Shown here piece after piece: positions 14,466 to 22,023 of a DNA stretch of 41,826 nucleotides. The position numbers and the translations under genes are program-made. The notes beneath the pieces are model-generated. The model had not been told where the DNA came from. It ran no database searches and saw only the letters and a list, made by a program, of their open reading frames with translations. Location of the stretch: the NCBI GenBank assembly GCA_964483175.1, contig CAZAAT010000009.1, positions 1 to 41,826 of the forward strand. Direction: 5' to 3'. Position 1 is the first letter of the stretch, and every line of letters starts with the position of its first letter. This DNA comes from JAAYHC01 sp964483175. GTDB taxonomy: Bacteria; Bacillota; UBA5301.

Positions 14466-15593
14466 CTATTTAGGATCATTGATAATCGCAATTGTCCCCA
14501 AATTGTAGAGTTGCCGAGCAAAACACTCAATACAGATATCGGCGCCAGCAGCCAAATGCGTAACCATGTTACGAGTTCCCACAGCTGCACTCCTGATCCC
14601 CTTTTTCCGACCGAGTGTGTTTTCCGGCAGAGCGGTAAAACCTGCTGAATAGGGATATTTCGGCCCCTTATCATGATCCAGATGACCCGGTGGAAATTGT
14701 CCGTATTGAAAGTGCATTCCGGTTGTAATAGTCAGATAATGATCTCTACTGTTCTCGTAGATATACCAATGTTCAGTGTTATCAATCAATTTATGTGGTA
14801 ATTGGAAATCTCTCTGTCCAATTCCTTCTACAAGAATTAACGCCACCTTCTGCTGCGGCAAAACCTTATCAATCAGCGCATGAATGTCGACTAAGCGCTG
14901 TACATTCCCTAGTGGGGTATGAACCGGAATCCGAAGGTTCTTCGCCGGAATACGACCGATCTTTCTGATGCCAGAAGAAAAACCACGAAAGGTATAGCCT
15001 TCATGCGCCACCAACAAATAGTCAGGGAATCTCCGCAGAAACTCCTTAGACCCGCCAAAAAGCTCGCTAAACCTCTCCTTACTAACAATCCTTTCGACGC
15101 GCGGGTCGCTGTTAAGTTGTTCGAGATCAGCTTGGCTCGGCGAAAATAGCCCAGCATAATGAAAGGACCAGTTGGTAGCGACCCCAAGCCCATCTAAGGG
15201 GGTAAGGTCGATACGCTCTTTAAGTGGAATCATATCTCCTAGCCCCACAACCACCGGAACATAGTCGGTTTCATTCACGAGTCTGGCGATGTCGTCAAAT
15301 ATACTTCTACAGATTATTTGCCATTGCATGGGATCAAATGGCTGGTACAGCGAATAAAAATGGGGCTGGGTGTAGGATAAGAACAAAAAATCAGGCTCAT
15401 AAGCCTTGGTAATATCTAAGGCGGTATCTGTAACCCAGGTAATACTCCGATTATCTACGTCTCCCGGATAATACCTTCTAGAGATCAGGTCTTTAGCCAG
15501 CGCGACAAGGTCGTTGTCAACATTGATCACATCTCCGGTCGCAAAATCTACTGTGGTTTGCCATTCCCGGACATCGATTACCGCTACGCTCAT
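14466..15593 (-). CDS. Unrecognised 375-residue protein coupled to an AmrS-like radical SAM enzyme
   Basis: I do not recognise this family. ATG 15593 follows AGGAGG by seven bases and overlaps the stop of the radical SAM gene as ATGA, so the two are translated together. There is no signal peptide or membrane helix, so it is cytoplasmic. Visible features are a Gly/Asp-rich VVVGLGDMIPLK (residues 115-125), DLTPLDGLG (129-137), LILVEGIGQRDF (252-263) and a His/Asp-rich FPPGHLDHDKGP (300-311). The C-terminus is conserved-looking: VGTRNMVTHLAAGADICIEC, with two Cys. The His, Asp and Cys groups could bind metal. It is not Memo (AmrB) or AMMECR1 (AmrA), the usual AmrS partners. MATE and WtpA-like genes follow. 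Confidence 0.75.
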   Translation of the reverse strand: MSVAVIDVREWQTTVDFATGDVINVDNDLVALAKDLISRRYYPGDVDNRSITWVTDTALDITKAYEPDFLFLSYTQPHFYSLYQPFDPMQWQIICRSIFDDIARLVNETDYVPVVVGLGDMIPLKERIDLTPLDGLGVATNWSFHYAGLFSPSQADLEQLNSDPRVERIVSKERFSELFGGSKEFLRRFPDYLLVAHEGYTFRGFSSGIRKIGRIPAKNLRIPVHTPLGNVQRLVDIHALIDKVLPQQKVALILVEGIGQRDFQLPHKLIDNTEHWYIYENSRDHYLTITTGMHFQYGQFPPGHLDHDKGPKYPYSAGFTALPENTLGRKKGIRSAAVGTRNMVTHLAAGADICIECFARQLYNLGTIAIINDPK

Positions 15594-16585
15594 GATACTG
15601 CCTCCTGCACTGAAGGGGACTGTTTTAAGAACGGTATCCGGTAACCACAGCCCAAACACTGCTCTTTTACCCGCATATCCGCCGCCAACTTTGCACCACA
15701 AGTTCCCATGGAAACACGTTTCATCACCGGTGTACCACACAGCGGACAGTCAGTACTCACCCACTTGGATCCGACAAAGTTACTAAAATAAACGTACGAT
15801 ATTTCCTGCCTGGCTTGAATCAGCAGACTCTCGATTCTCCTAATGTCAGGATATTGGTGATCCTGCATCTTGTACTCTGGTAACAATCTGAATAGGTGCC
15901 AAGGTATGCTCGGATCAATCTCCCCGATTAAATGAGCGATCTCGGGAATCTCGTGATCATTAACATCTTGTACTATAGGAGTAGTAATCTCTAAGTGAAC
16001 TCGTTCTGCAAAGTACCGTATATTTCGAATGATTGGTGAAACATCTCTAATACTGGCATAATGGCGATAAAACTGGTCGCTAATCGATTTTAAGCTAAGG
16101 TTAACAAACGAAACATGCTCAGCCAATAGCTCTGCAACTTCTTCAGTCAGATAGCCGTTCGTCAAACAACCCACTGCGAAACCCTGATTATTTGCCGCCT
16201 TGGCTACTTCGAGAAATGATGGGAGTGAAACGGTTACCTCATTGACTCCGAAAACGATGTTCTGACAACCTGAAATTCGGGCCGCTTTCAATATCTGCTC
16301 CGGAGTCAGGGTATAAAGCCTGGATTCTTCAACTTGTTTTTTGGCAACATAGGAGTTAATGCAGTATTTACAATCCATGTTGCATCCCATTGTTCCAAGA
16401 ACTAAGCTTTTGCTGCCTGGAAAGGCATGGTAAAATGGGATCTGTTCAATATCTGAAGTTTGATAACAAGACCAGCGATAGGGGTAGCGTTCAACAATCC
16501 TGCCCTCCTCTACCTTATACATTTGACAAAAACCGTGATAATCGCCTGATAACTCACAGCGACGCTCACAAAAATTGCAATTCAT
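15590..16585 (-). CDS. AmrS/PflA-like radical SAM enzyme with C-terminal zinc-ribbon
   Basis: This 331-residue radical SAM protein holds its 4Fe-4S cluster through Cys68, Cys72 and Cys75 (C-x3-C-x2-C). Ahead of the barrel is a Cys-rich N-terminus with Cys3, Cys6, Cys10 and Cys20, like that of the AmmeMemoRadiSam enzyme AmrS. The C-terminus adds a ribbon-like domain with CPLC and CLGC pairs. The reaction cannot be read from sequence. It begins at ATG 16585 after GAAAGGGAG and follows a terminator-bearing leader that resembles a Moco riboswitch. It heads an operon with the 375-residue protein, MATE and WtpA-like genes. The neighbourhood suggests a role tied to molybdenum or tungsten. Confidence 0.88.
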   Translation of the reverse strand: MNCNFCERRCELSGDYHGFCQMYKVEEGRIVERYPYRWSCYQTSDIEQIPFYHAFPGSKSLVLGTMGCNMDCKYCINSYVAKKQVEESRLYTLTPEQILKAARISGCQNIVFGVNEVTVSLPSFLEVAKAANNQGFAVGCLTNGYLTEEVAELLAEHVSFVNLSLKSISDQFYRHYASIRDVSPIIRNIRYFAERVHLEITTPIVQDVNDHEIPEIAHLIGEIDPSIPWHLFRLLPEYKMQDHQYPDIRRIESLLIQARQEISYVYFSNFVGSKWVSTDCPLCGTPVMKRVSMGTCGAKLAADMRVKEQCLGCGYRIPFLKQSPSVQEAVS

Positions 16586-16616
16586 ACGACTACTCCCTTT
16601 CGAAGTTTACTTGCTA

Positions 16617-16644
16617 TAAAAAACGCCCCCGGAATTAGGAGGCG
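16617..16644 (-). terminator. Leader terminator before the radical SAM operon
   Basis: On the minus strand CGCCTCC and GGGGGCG (16644-16638 and 16630-16624) form a seven-pair stem with one G-T pair, followed by TTTTTT. It lies 32 bases before the ATG of the radical SAM gene, the usual place for an attenuator controlled by the upstream leader RNA. A second hairpin, GCACTCC/GGAGTGC around TTTT at 16688-16671, lies just ahead and may take part in the switch. Confidence 0.85.
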
Positions 16645-16704
16645 AATATGAGACAACTGTAATCAAAATAGCACTCCAAAAGGAGTGCCAAGCATGACTA
16701 CGCT

Positions 16705-16807
16705 GTTCGCTTCTCCTTTCCACATTGAGAGGCATAACCGTTTTCGGTTATACCCTATCGGTCTGAGCTCCATAGGATTACCCCTTAGGAGTCAAAGACT
16801 CGGAGAA
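16705..16807 (-). ncRNA. Probable molybdenum-cofactor (Moco/Tuco) riboswitch aptamer
   Basis: On the minus strand the closing helix TTCTCC (16807-16802) pairs with GGAGAA (16716-16711), which is followed by GCGAAC. Inside are CCTAAG (16789-16784) and TATGG (16774-16770), together the classic 11-nucleotide tetraloop receptor. ATAACCG/CGGTTAT forms an AAAA-capped hairpin. A tetraloop-receptor pair inside a compact leader is what I recall of Moco riboswitches. The surrounding WtpA-like and MOT1 genes handle molybdate or tungstate. A terminator follows, so it likely controls the radical SAM operon by attenuation. A covariance-model scan would settle the class; another structured RNA is possible. 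Confidence 0.6.
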
Positions 16808-16953
16808 AATATTATTTTGGGAGATATTTACTATTTACGACAGACAGCGCGTAATCCCTCCAATCAAATCAAACTTTTTGCAGGAGCACCCAGCCTTTAT
16901 TCCGAAATATGGTTATGTCTTGCTGGCAATAACGCACTTCAAGGTGGGTGAGC

Positions 16954-18099
16954 ATGAAAAATAAATCCTATGAAGTTAATTTGCGTGAGTTTGCCGGATC
17001 AATGGGGGATTTAGGCACCCTATTTCCGATCGCTCTCGGCTACCTTGCCATTAATGGCTTAAATCCAAGCGGTTTTTTGGTGATGCTGGGCATCGTAAAC
17101 ATCATCACCGGCTTAGTATACAAGATCCCCCTGCCAATTCAACCGATGAAAATACTGGCCGCTACCGCTATCAGCCAGCAGTGGGCTCCTTCAATGATCT
17201 ATGCTTCGGGTTTTGCAATGGGTATAGTTTGGCTGCTTATCACCTTGACCGGCTTGATGAAGTGGATCGTAAAGGTCACCCCGATGGCTGTAATCCGGGG
17301 AATCCAAGTCGCTTTAGGAATCAGCTTAGCTCTACAAGCCCTGCCCAGGTTACGCACTGGCTGGCTCTTGGCGCTAATTGCGATATTGATCATCGTCTTT
17401 TTTCGGCAAAGTCGCAAAGCTCCAGCTGCAGTCGTGCTAATGGGCCTTGGGCTGACTATCGCTCTAGTCACTGGCGACTGGTCCAATATTCAGACTCCGG
17501 GATTCGCCTGGCCGACTATTACCGCCTTTAAGCCCAAAGAAGTGTGGGATTCTTTACTGCTAGCCGGTTTTGCCCAAGTCCCCTTAACAGTGGGTAATGC
17601 TGTAATCGCGACTGCGATACTCATCCGCCAATACTGGCCTGAGCGCACCGACATCACTGAACATTCGCTATCTCTCAGTCAAGGAATTATGAATTTAGTT
17701 GCTCCATTTTTCGGCGGATTCCCCATGTGCCATGGCGCAGGAGGCTTAGCCGGCAAGTATTATTTCGGCGCTCGCACCGGTGGAACAAACATTATTGAGG
17801 GAACTATCGAAGTAATCTTGGGGCTATTCTTCGGAGGATCAATTATCGCTGTTTTTGCTGCCTTTCCTCAAGCCATAATCGGTGCAATGATGCTCCTCGT
17901 TGGCGTGGAATTAGCTAAATTTGCGAAAGGGGCCAAATTTGATAAAGACCTAATTCCAATGCTCACAACGATCGGCCTCGCTCTGGTAGTCAACATGGCG
18001 ATCGGGTTTATCGGTGGTCTGATTGTTGCCCAAGCCCTTAAGTACCTAGACCCAAACCGCCACAAGAACCAGGAAAACGAAGCTCAGAACCAGATATAA
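16954..18099 (+). CDS. MOT1-family molybdate/sulfate transporter
   Basis: This is an integral membrane protein of 381 residues with about ten hydrophobic segments, from the SulP-related MOT1 group without a STAS domain. Marks of the family are the N-terminal EFAGSMGDLGTLFPIALGY, the segment PIQPMKILAA and the conserved FGGFPMCHGAGGLAGKYYFG. Such proteins take up molybdate with high affinity, although some members move sulfate. ATG 16954 is preferred because AAGGTGG lies seven bases upstream; GTG 16948 is an alternative. It is divergent from the radical SAM/WtpA-like operon with the candidate Moco riboswitch, which supports molybdate as the substrate. Confidence 0.9.
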   Translation: MKNKSYEVNLREFAGSMGDLGTLFPIALGYLAINGLNPSGFLVMLGIVNIITGLVYKIPLPIQPMKILAATAISQQWAPSMIYASGFAMGIVWLLITLTGLMKWIVKVTPMAVIRGIQVALGISLALQALPRLRTGWLLALIAILIIVFFRQSRKAPAAVVLMGLGLTIALVTGDWSNIQTPGFAWPTITAFKPKEVWDSLLLAGFAQVPLTVGNAVIATAILIRQYWPERTDITEHSLSLSQGIMNLVAPFFGGFPMCHGAGGLAGKYYFGARTGGTNIIEGTIEVILGLFFGGSIIAVFAAFPQAIIGAMMLLVGVELAKFAKGAKFDKDLIPMLTTIGLALVVNMAIGFIGGLIVAQALKYLDPNRHKNQENEAQNQI

Positions 18100-18177
18100 T
18101 TAATCTCTCTTCCCACTATTTGGCATAACTGATATAATCACTAGTATCAAGCTTTGAGAAACGAAACAGGTGAAGCT

Positions 18178-18918
18178 TTGCATAACTTGTCTAGCCTACC
18201 GCTTTCAAAAAAAGCAGTTGATCTATCGGAATTTATAAGAGGGGTACGGCTGGGGGTGCCCATTGCCCTTGGGTATATTCCCGTAGCGTTTACCTTTGGA
18301 TTGATGGCCGTCCAGGGCGGCATCCCGATCTGGATTGCCATCTTAATCTCTTTGACCAATTTAACTTCAGCCGGTCAGTTTGCCGGGGTCGGCTTAATCA
18401 TCGCCAATACCTCACTTTTTGAGATCGCCGTCACTACCTTCGTCATTAATATCCGCTATATGCTCATGTCCTTGTCGCTCTCACAGAAGATTGTGCCGAT
18501 GCCTTTGATTAACAGAGCTATCATGGCTTTTGGCATCACCGATGAGACCTTTGCTGTAGCCTCCATGGAAAAACAGGAGATTACTTTCCCGTATATGCTG
18601 GGATTGATCAGTTGTCCGTATTTTGGTTGGGCACTCGGCACCGCTCTCGGAGCAGCTACAACTTCGTTTCTACCTGCGGCCCTGCAAAGTGCGATGGGGA
18701 TTGCCCTCTACGCCATGTTTTTAGCTCTTTTTGTTCCCCCTGCAATGAAGTCTAAAGCCGTATTAGCAGTTGTAGTTGTTGCCGTCACACTTAGCTCTGC
18801 TTTTCACTGGGTGCCATACGTTAACAATATTACCTCCGGGTGGAGCATTATCATCGCTACCATCGTTGCTTCGGCACTGGGAGCATTCTTGTTCCCGCGG
18901 AAGGAGGACAAGCTATGA
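18178..18918 (+). CDS. azlC: AzlC-family branched-chain amino acid exporter, large subunit
   Basis: This is a membrane protein of about 246 residues of the AzlC family, which with AzlD exports branched-chain amino acids and related analogues. Typical segments are GVPIALGYIPVAFTFGLMA, SLTNLTSAGQFAGV and NIRYMLMSLSLSQK. TTG 18178 is chosen because AGGTGA precedes it; TTG 18154 in the same frame has no ribosome binding site. A TATAAT at 18133-18138 could be the -10. The stop overlaps the azlD start as ATGA, so the pair is coupled. Confidence 0.9.
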   Translation: MHNLSSLPLSKKAVDLSEFIRGVRLGVPIALGYIPVAFTFGLMAVQGGIPIWIAILISLTNLTSAGQFAGVGLIIANTSLFEIAVTTFVINIRYMLMSLSLSQKIVPMPLINRAIMAFGITDETFAVASMEKQEITFPYMLGLISCPYFGWALGTALGAATTSFLPAALQSAMGIALYAMFLALFVPPAMKSKAVLAVVVVAVTLSSAFHWVPYVNNITSGWSIIIATIVASALGAFLFPRKEDKL

Positions 18919-19226
18919 GCAAGATTTTGCTTGCCGTAATATTGATGGCAATAGTCACTTATATTCCGAGGGCATTGCCAATAACGGTGATGACCCGAAA
19001 GATAGAATCACCCTTTATCAAGTCCTTCTTATTTTATATCCCCTATGCGGTACTGGGGGCGATGACCTTTCCCGCCATTCTGTTTTCGACTTCATCGACA
19101 TTGTTTTCCGTTGTCGGATTAGTAGCCGGATTATTCATGGCCTACCGTGAACAAGGTCTCTTTAAAGTGGCTATGGGAACAGTCTTGATAGTCTATATCT
19201 GCGAACTGCTTTTTCACGGCATCTAG
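18915..19226 (+). CDS. azlD: AzlD-family branched-chain amino acid exporter, small subunit
   Basis: This 103-residue protein with three to four membrane helices is the small partner of AzlC. The family pattern VTYIPRALPI near the N-terminus and FYIPYAVLGAMTFPAI in the middle are clear. It starts at ATG 18915, eight bases after AAGGAGG that lies inside azlC, and overlaps the azlC stop by four bases. It converges with the GIY-YIG gene, whose stop overlaps its last bases, so transcription of the two may interfere. Confidence 0.92.
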   Translation: MSKILLAVILMAIVTYIPRALPITVMTRKIESPFIKSFLFYIPYAVLGAMTFPAILFSTSSTLFSVVGLVAGLFMAYREQGLFKVAMGTVLIVYICELLFHGI

Positions 19227-19579
19227 CGTTTTTTTATTGGATTGTAACCTTGATCCCCGTATGGCTGTAACTTTTCCAGCCATTTCTCCTCAAGCTTTTT
19301 CAGCTCGGCCTTTTTATCAAAATAGCCATCTGTCTTTTCCTCCAACACCTCGAGCACTTCAAATTCGAAGGCCTCTTCGCCATATTCATTCCATTCGGCT
19401 TGGAGTTCTTTATTCATCCCCGCGCCGTTGTTCAGCTGAAACCGCTTACCGTTCATTGTTTTCAGATCTGGTGTGACAACAACCAACACCTTGTTATTGC
19501 GGGTATTTCTGATCTGATATGCTCCGCCTTCTTTTTTCATCTCTTTATACTGCTGGATTAATTCCTTTCTACGGTCCAC
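19223..19579 (-). CDS. GIY-YIG nuclease-family protein
   Basis: This small cytoplasmic protein of 118 residues resembles the stand-alone GIY-YIG domain proteins common in Bacillota and clostridia. The usual GIY...YIG strands are represented by GAYQIRNTRNNKVLVV, so the second motif is degenerate. The rest, KRFQLNNGAGMNKELQ, YGEEAFEFEVLEVLEE and KKLEEKWLEKLQPYG, fits the subfamily. Its role is unknown; the degenerate motif makes nuclease activity doubtful. GTG 19579 is chosen because GAGGTGAG precedes it and homologues begin MDRRKEL; ATG 19621 in the same frame lacks a site. It converges with azlD. Confidence 0.83.
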   Translation of the reverse strand: MDRRKELIQQYKEMKKEGGAYQIRNTRNNKVLVVVTPDLKTMNGKRFQLNNGAGMNKELQAEWNEYGEEAFEFEVLEVLEEKTDGYFDKKAELKKLEEKWLEKLQPYGDQGYNPIKKR

Positions 19580-19728
19580 CTTACTCACCTCGATTGTTGT
19601 TGTTTTTAGTATATCATTCATCTCTCACTCATTGTAACTATACTTATAGGTAAGTCGCCTGATATCACTTTCTTTGCTGTTTGTTTTTGGCAAAAACTTA
19701 CATTAACTGATTTTTTTTAACAAATCTA

Positions 19729-19756
19729 TTGACATACCAAAAGAGCGCGCTATAAA
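19729..19756 (+). promoter_or_regulatory. Sigma-A promoter of glnN
   Basis: A perfect -35 TTGACA (19729-19734) and a -10 TATAAA (19751-19756) are separated by 16 bases. The predicted leader of about 70 bases contains a hairpin, CTGAAAA (19768-19774) and TTTTCAG (19793-19799), with AGCGCT in its loop, followed by CCCCTTTT. This could attenuate glnN or protect its mRNA. Confidence 0.8.
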
Positions 19757-19836
19757 ATGCGCATATACTGAAAAAGCGCTGTGGACTACAAGTTTTCAGC
19801 CCCTTTTGTGTTCACGGACCGTTGGGAGTGCTCACT

Positions 19837-21927
19837 GTGAAAAATGTTCCGAATTCCTTTGGCAGCATGGTCTTTAATGATTCAGTTATGCAGTCTCGAT
19901 TGCCGAAAGATATTTATCGGGCCCTGAAAAAAACCATGGCGCTAGGAACCCATTTAGAGCTTGATGTAGCTAACATCGTCGCCAATACGATGAAGGATTG
20001 GGCGGTCGAAAAAGGGGCCACCCATTTCACCCACTGGTTCCAACCGATGACCGGCATTACCGCTGAAAAACATGATAGCTTTATAGCTCCCAACAGAGAC
20101 GGACGCGTCATTATGGAATTCTCCGGCCAAGAACTTCTGCGCGGTGAACCTGATGCATCAAGCTTCCCTTCCGGGGGGCTGCGGGTAACCTTTGCGGCCA
20201 GAGGATATACCGTCTGGGACATCACCTCGTACGCTTTCATTAAAGACGCTACACTATGTATCCCCGCCGTTTTCTGCTCATATCAGGGGGAAGCGCTAGA
20301 CAAGAAAATCCCGCTCTTACGATCTATGGAAGCCCTTAACCGGCAGGCCCTTCGGATAATCCGGCTTTTTGGTAATTCCGCGGTGCAACGGATCATTACA
20401 ACAGTCGGGTCTGAACAAGAGTACTTCCTGATCGATAAAGAGCTTTACCTAAAACGCCCTGATTTGATTTATACCGGTCGGACGCTTTTAGGGGCCCGCC
20501 CTCCGAAAGGCCATGAGTTGCATGACCATTATTTAGCCTGCCTTAAGCCACGAGTGTCTGCATTTATGCGCGAGCTTGAGGAAGAACTTTGGAAGTTAGG
20601 CGTACCCGCTAAGACCAAGCATAACGAGGTAGCTCCGGCTCAGTATGAGCTGGCCCCGATCTTCAGCACCGTCAACATTGCCACCGATCATAACCAACTG
20701 ACCATGGAGTTGATGAAAAGCATCGCCAATAAGCATGGATTAGTCTGTTTGCTTCATGAGCGACCATTTGCAGGCGTAAACGGCAGCGGAAAGCACATTA
20801 ATTGGTCTTTAGCGACAGATAGCGGAGCAAATCTTTTAGAGCCAGGCAAGACACCCTACGAAAATACACAGTTTTTGCTATTCCTCACCGCAGTCATCAA
20901 AGCAGTTGATGAGTACCAAGAATTACTTCGGGCCTCGGTTTCCAGCGCCGGCAATGATCTTCGCTTAGGTGCCAATGAAGCGCCTCCAGCAATCGTCTCC
21001 ATCTTTTTAGGTGATGAATTAAGCGAAATACTTGAAGCTCTTGAAACAGGTGCTCCTTATCAAAGCCAACAAAAGAGGCTGATGGAGATCGGTGCAACGG
21101 TGCTGCCGCATTTCCCCAAAGACACCGCTGACCGCAACCGCACTTCTCCCTTTGCCTTTACCGGCAACAAATTTGAGTTGCGTATGCTGGGCTCTGCCTC
21201 CTCCATCGCCGAACCAAACATAGTTCTCAATACCGCTGTCGCCGAGGCGCTGCGGGAATTTGCCGATATTCTCGAAAACACGAGCGACTTCAAGGGTGAA
21301 CTTAGATCGTTAATTAGGAAAACCATCCAGAAGCACAAGCGCATCATCTTCAACGGTAATAACTACTCCGAAGAATGGATGAGGGAGGCACAAAGACGAG
21401 GTCTTGCCAATCATAGAACCACAGTTGAAGCCTTGCCCGCTTTGGTGGCACAAAATAGCATTGATTTGTTCGCTCGCCATCAGGTATTTTCTAGAACGGA
21501 AATTCAGGCGAGATATGAAATATTCCTGGAGAGCTACTGTAAAAGACTGCATATTGAAGCGCTTACCCTGGCCGACCTTGTTAAAAAGGAGATTATCCCC
21601 GCGTGTATTGGCTATCAAAATGAGCTCGTACACCTTTTAAAGGATAAACAAACGTGCGGTAATTACGACTGTGAGCTGGAGGAGCGCTACCTCAGCAAAA
21701 TTTCCAGGCTCTCGGCCTGCCTACTCAAAAAGCTGGATACTCTTGAAAACACTGTGGCTGAAACCAAAGGTGAATGCGATGCACTCGCTTTAGCTAAGTT
21801 TTATCACGACCGTGTGCTTGGAGCTATGTCAGAGCTTCGACTGGTAATCGATGAACTTGAAACGCTAGTCGCTAAAAAGCACTGGCCTTTACCTACATAT
21901 GCAGAAATGCTTTACAGCGTAGAGTAA
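19837..21927 (+). CDS. glnN: Type III glutamine synthetase
   Basis: This large-subunit glutamine synthetase of 696 residues (GSIII) makes glutamine from glutamate, ammonia and ATP. The family segments GSEQEYFLID, KHNEVAPAQYELAP, FAGVNGSGKHINWS and NRTSPFAFTGNKFELRMLGS cover the metal and ATP sites. The length matches GSIII rather than the 450-residue GSI. GTG 19837 is preferred because GGAGTG lies six bases upstream; TTG 19822 would include that site. It has its own strong promoter and a hairpin after the stop, so it is probably monocistronic. No nitrogen regulator gene lies nearby. Confidence 0.96.
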   Translation: MKNVPNSFGSMVFNDSVMQSRLPKDIYRALKKTMALGTHLELDVANIVANTMKDWAVEKGATHFTHWFQPMTGITAEKHDSFIAPNRDGRVIMEFSGQELLRGEPDASSFPSGGLRVTFAARGYTVWDITSYAFIKDATLCIPAVFCSYQGEALDKKIPLLRSMEALNRQALRIIRLFGNSAVQRIITTVGSEQEYFLIDKELYLKRPDLIYTGRTLLGARPPKGHELHDHYLACLKPRVSAFMRELEEELWKLGVPAKTKHNEVAPAQYELAPIFSTVNIATDHNQLTMELMKSIANKHGLVCLLHERPFAGVNGSGKHINWSLATDSGANLLEPGKTPYENTQFLLFLTAVIKAVDEYQELLRASVSSAGNDLRLGANEAPPAIVSIFLGDELSEILEALETGAPYQSQQKRLMEIGATVLPHFPKDTADRNRTSPFAFTGNKFELRMLGSASSIAEPNIVLNTAVAEALREFADILENTSDFKGELRSLIRKTIQKHKRIIFNGNNYSEEWMREAQRRGLANHRTTVEALPALVAQNSIDLFARHQVFSRTEIQARYEIFLESYCKRLHIEALTLADLVKKEIIPACIGYQNELVHLLKDKQTCGNYDCELEERYLSKISRLSACLLKKLDTLENTVAETKGECDALALAKFYHDRVLGAMSELRLVIDELETLVAKKHWPLPTYAEMLYSVE

Positions 21928-21948
21928 GCCTACTTCCCTCATAGCAAA

Positions 21949-21984
21949 GCTGCTGACGCTGAAATATCCACCAGCGCCAGCAGC
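21949..21984. terminator. Hairpin between convergent glnN and chemotaxis genes
   Basis: GCTGCTG-A-CGCTG (21949-21961) pairs with CAGCG-C-CAGCAGC (21972-21984) with one internal mismatch and a ten-base loop. A weak T-rich stretch follows. It likely ends glnN and may serve both directions. Confidence 0.65.
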
Positions 21985-22023
21985 TGACTTATCTTAAGAA
22001 ACTTAATTCTTGAAAAGCTCGTT

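Noticed and set aside
14466..15593. Memo (AmrB) or AMMECR1 (AmrA) identity for the radical SAM partner
   Set aside because: It lacks the N-terminal and metal-site patterns of Memo and any AMMECR1 segment, and is about 100 residues longer than Memo.
19223..19579. Homing endonuclease or mobile intron
   Set aside because: The GIY-YIG protein is a short stand-alone type with a degenerate motif, and there is no intron, intein or split gene around it.
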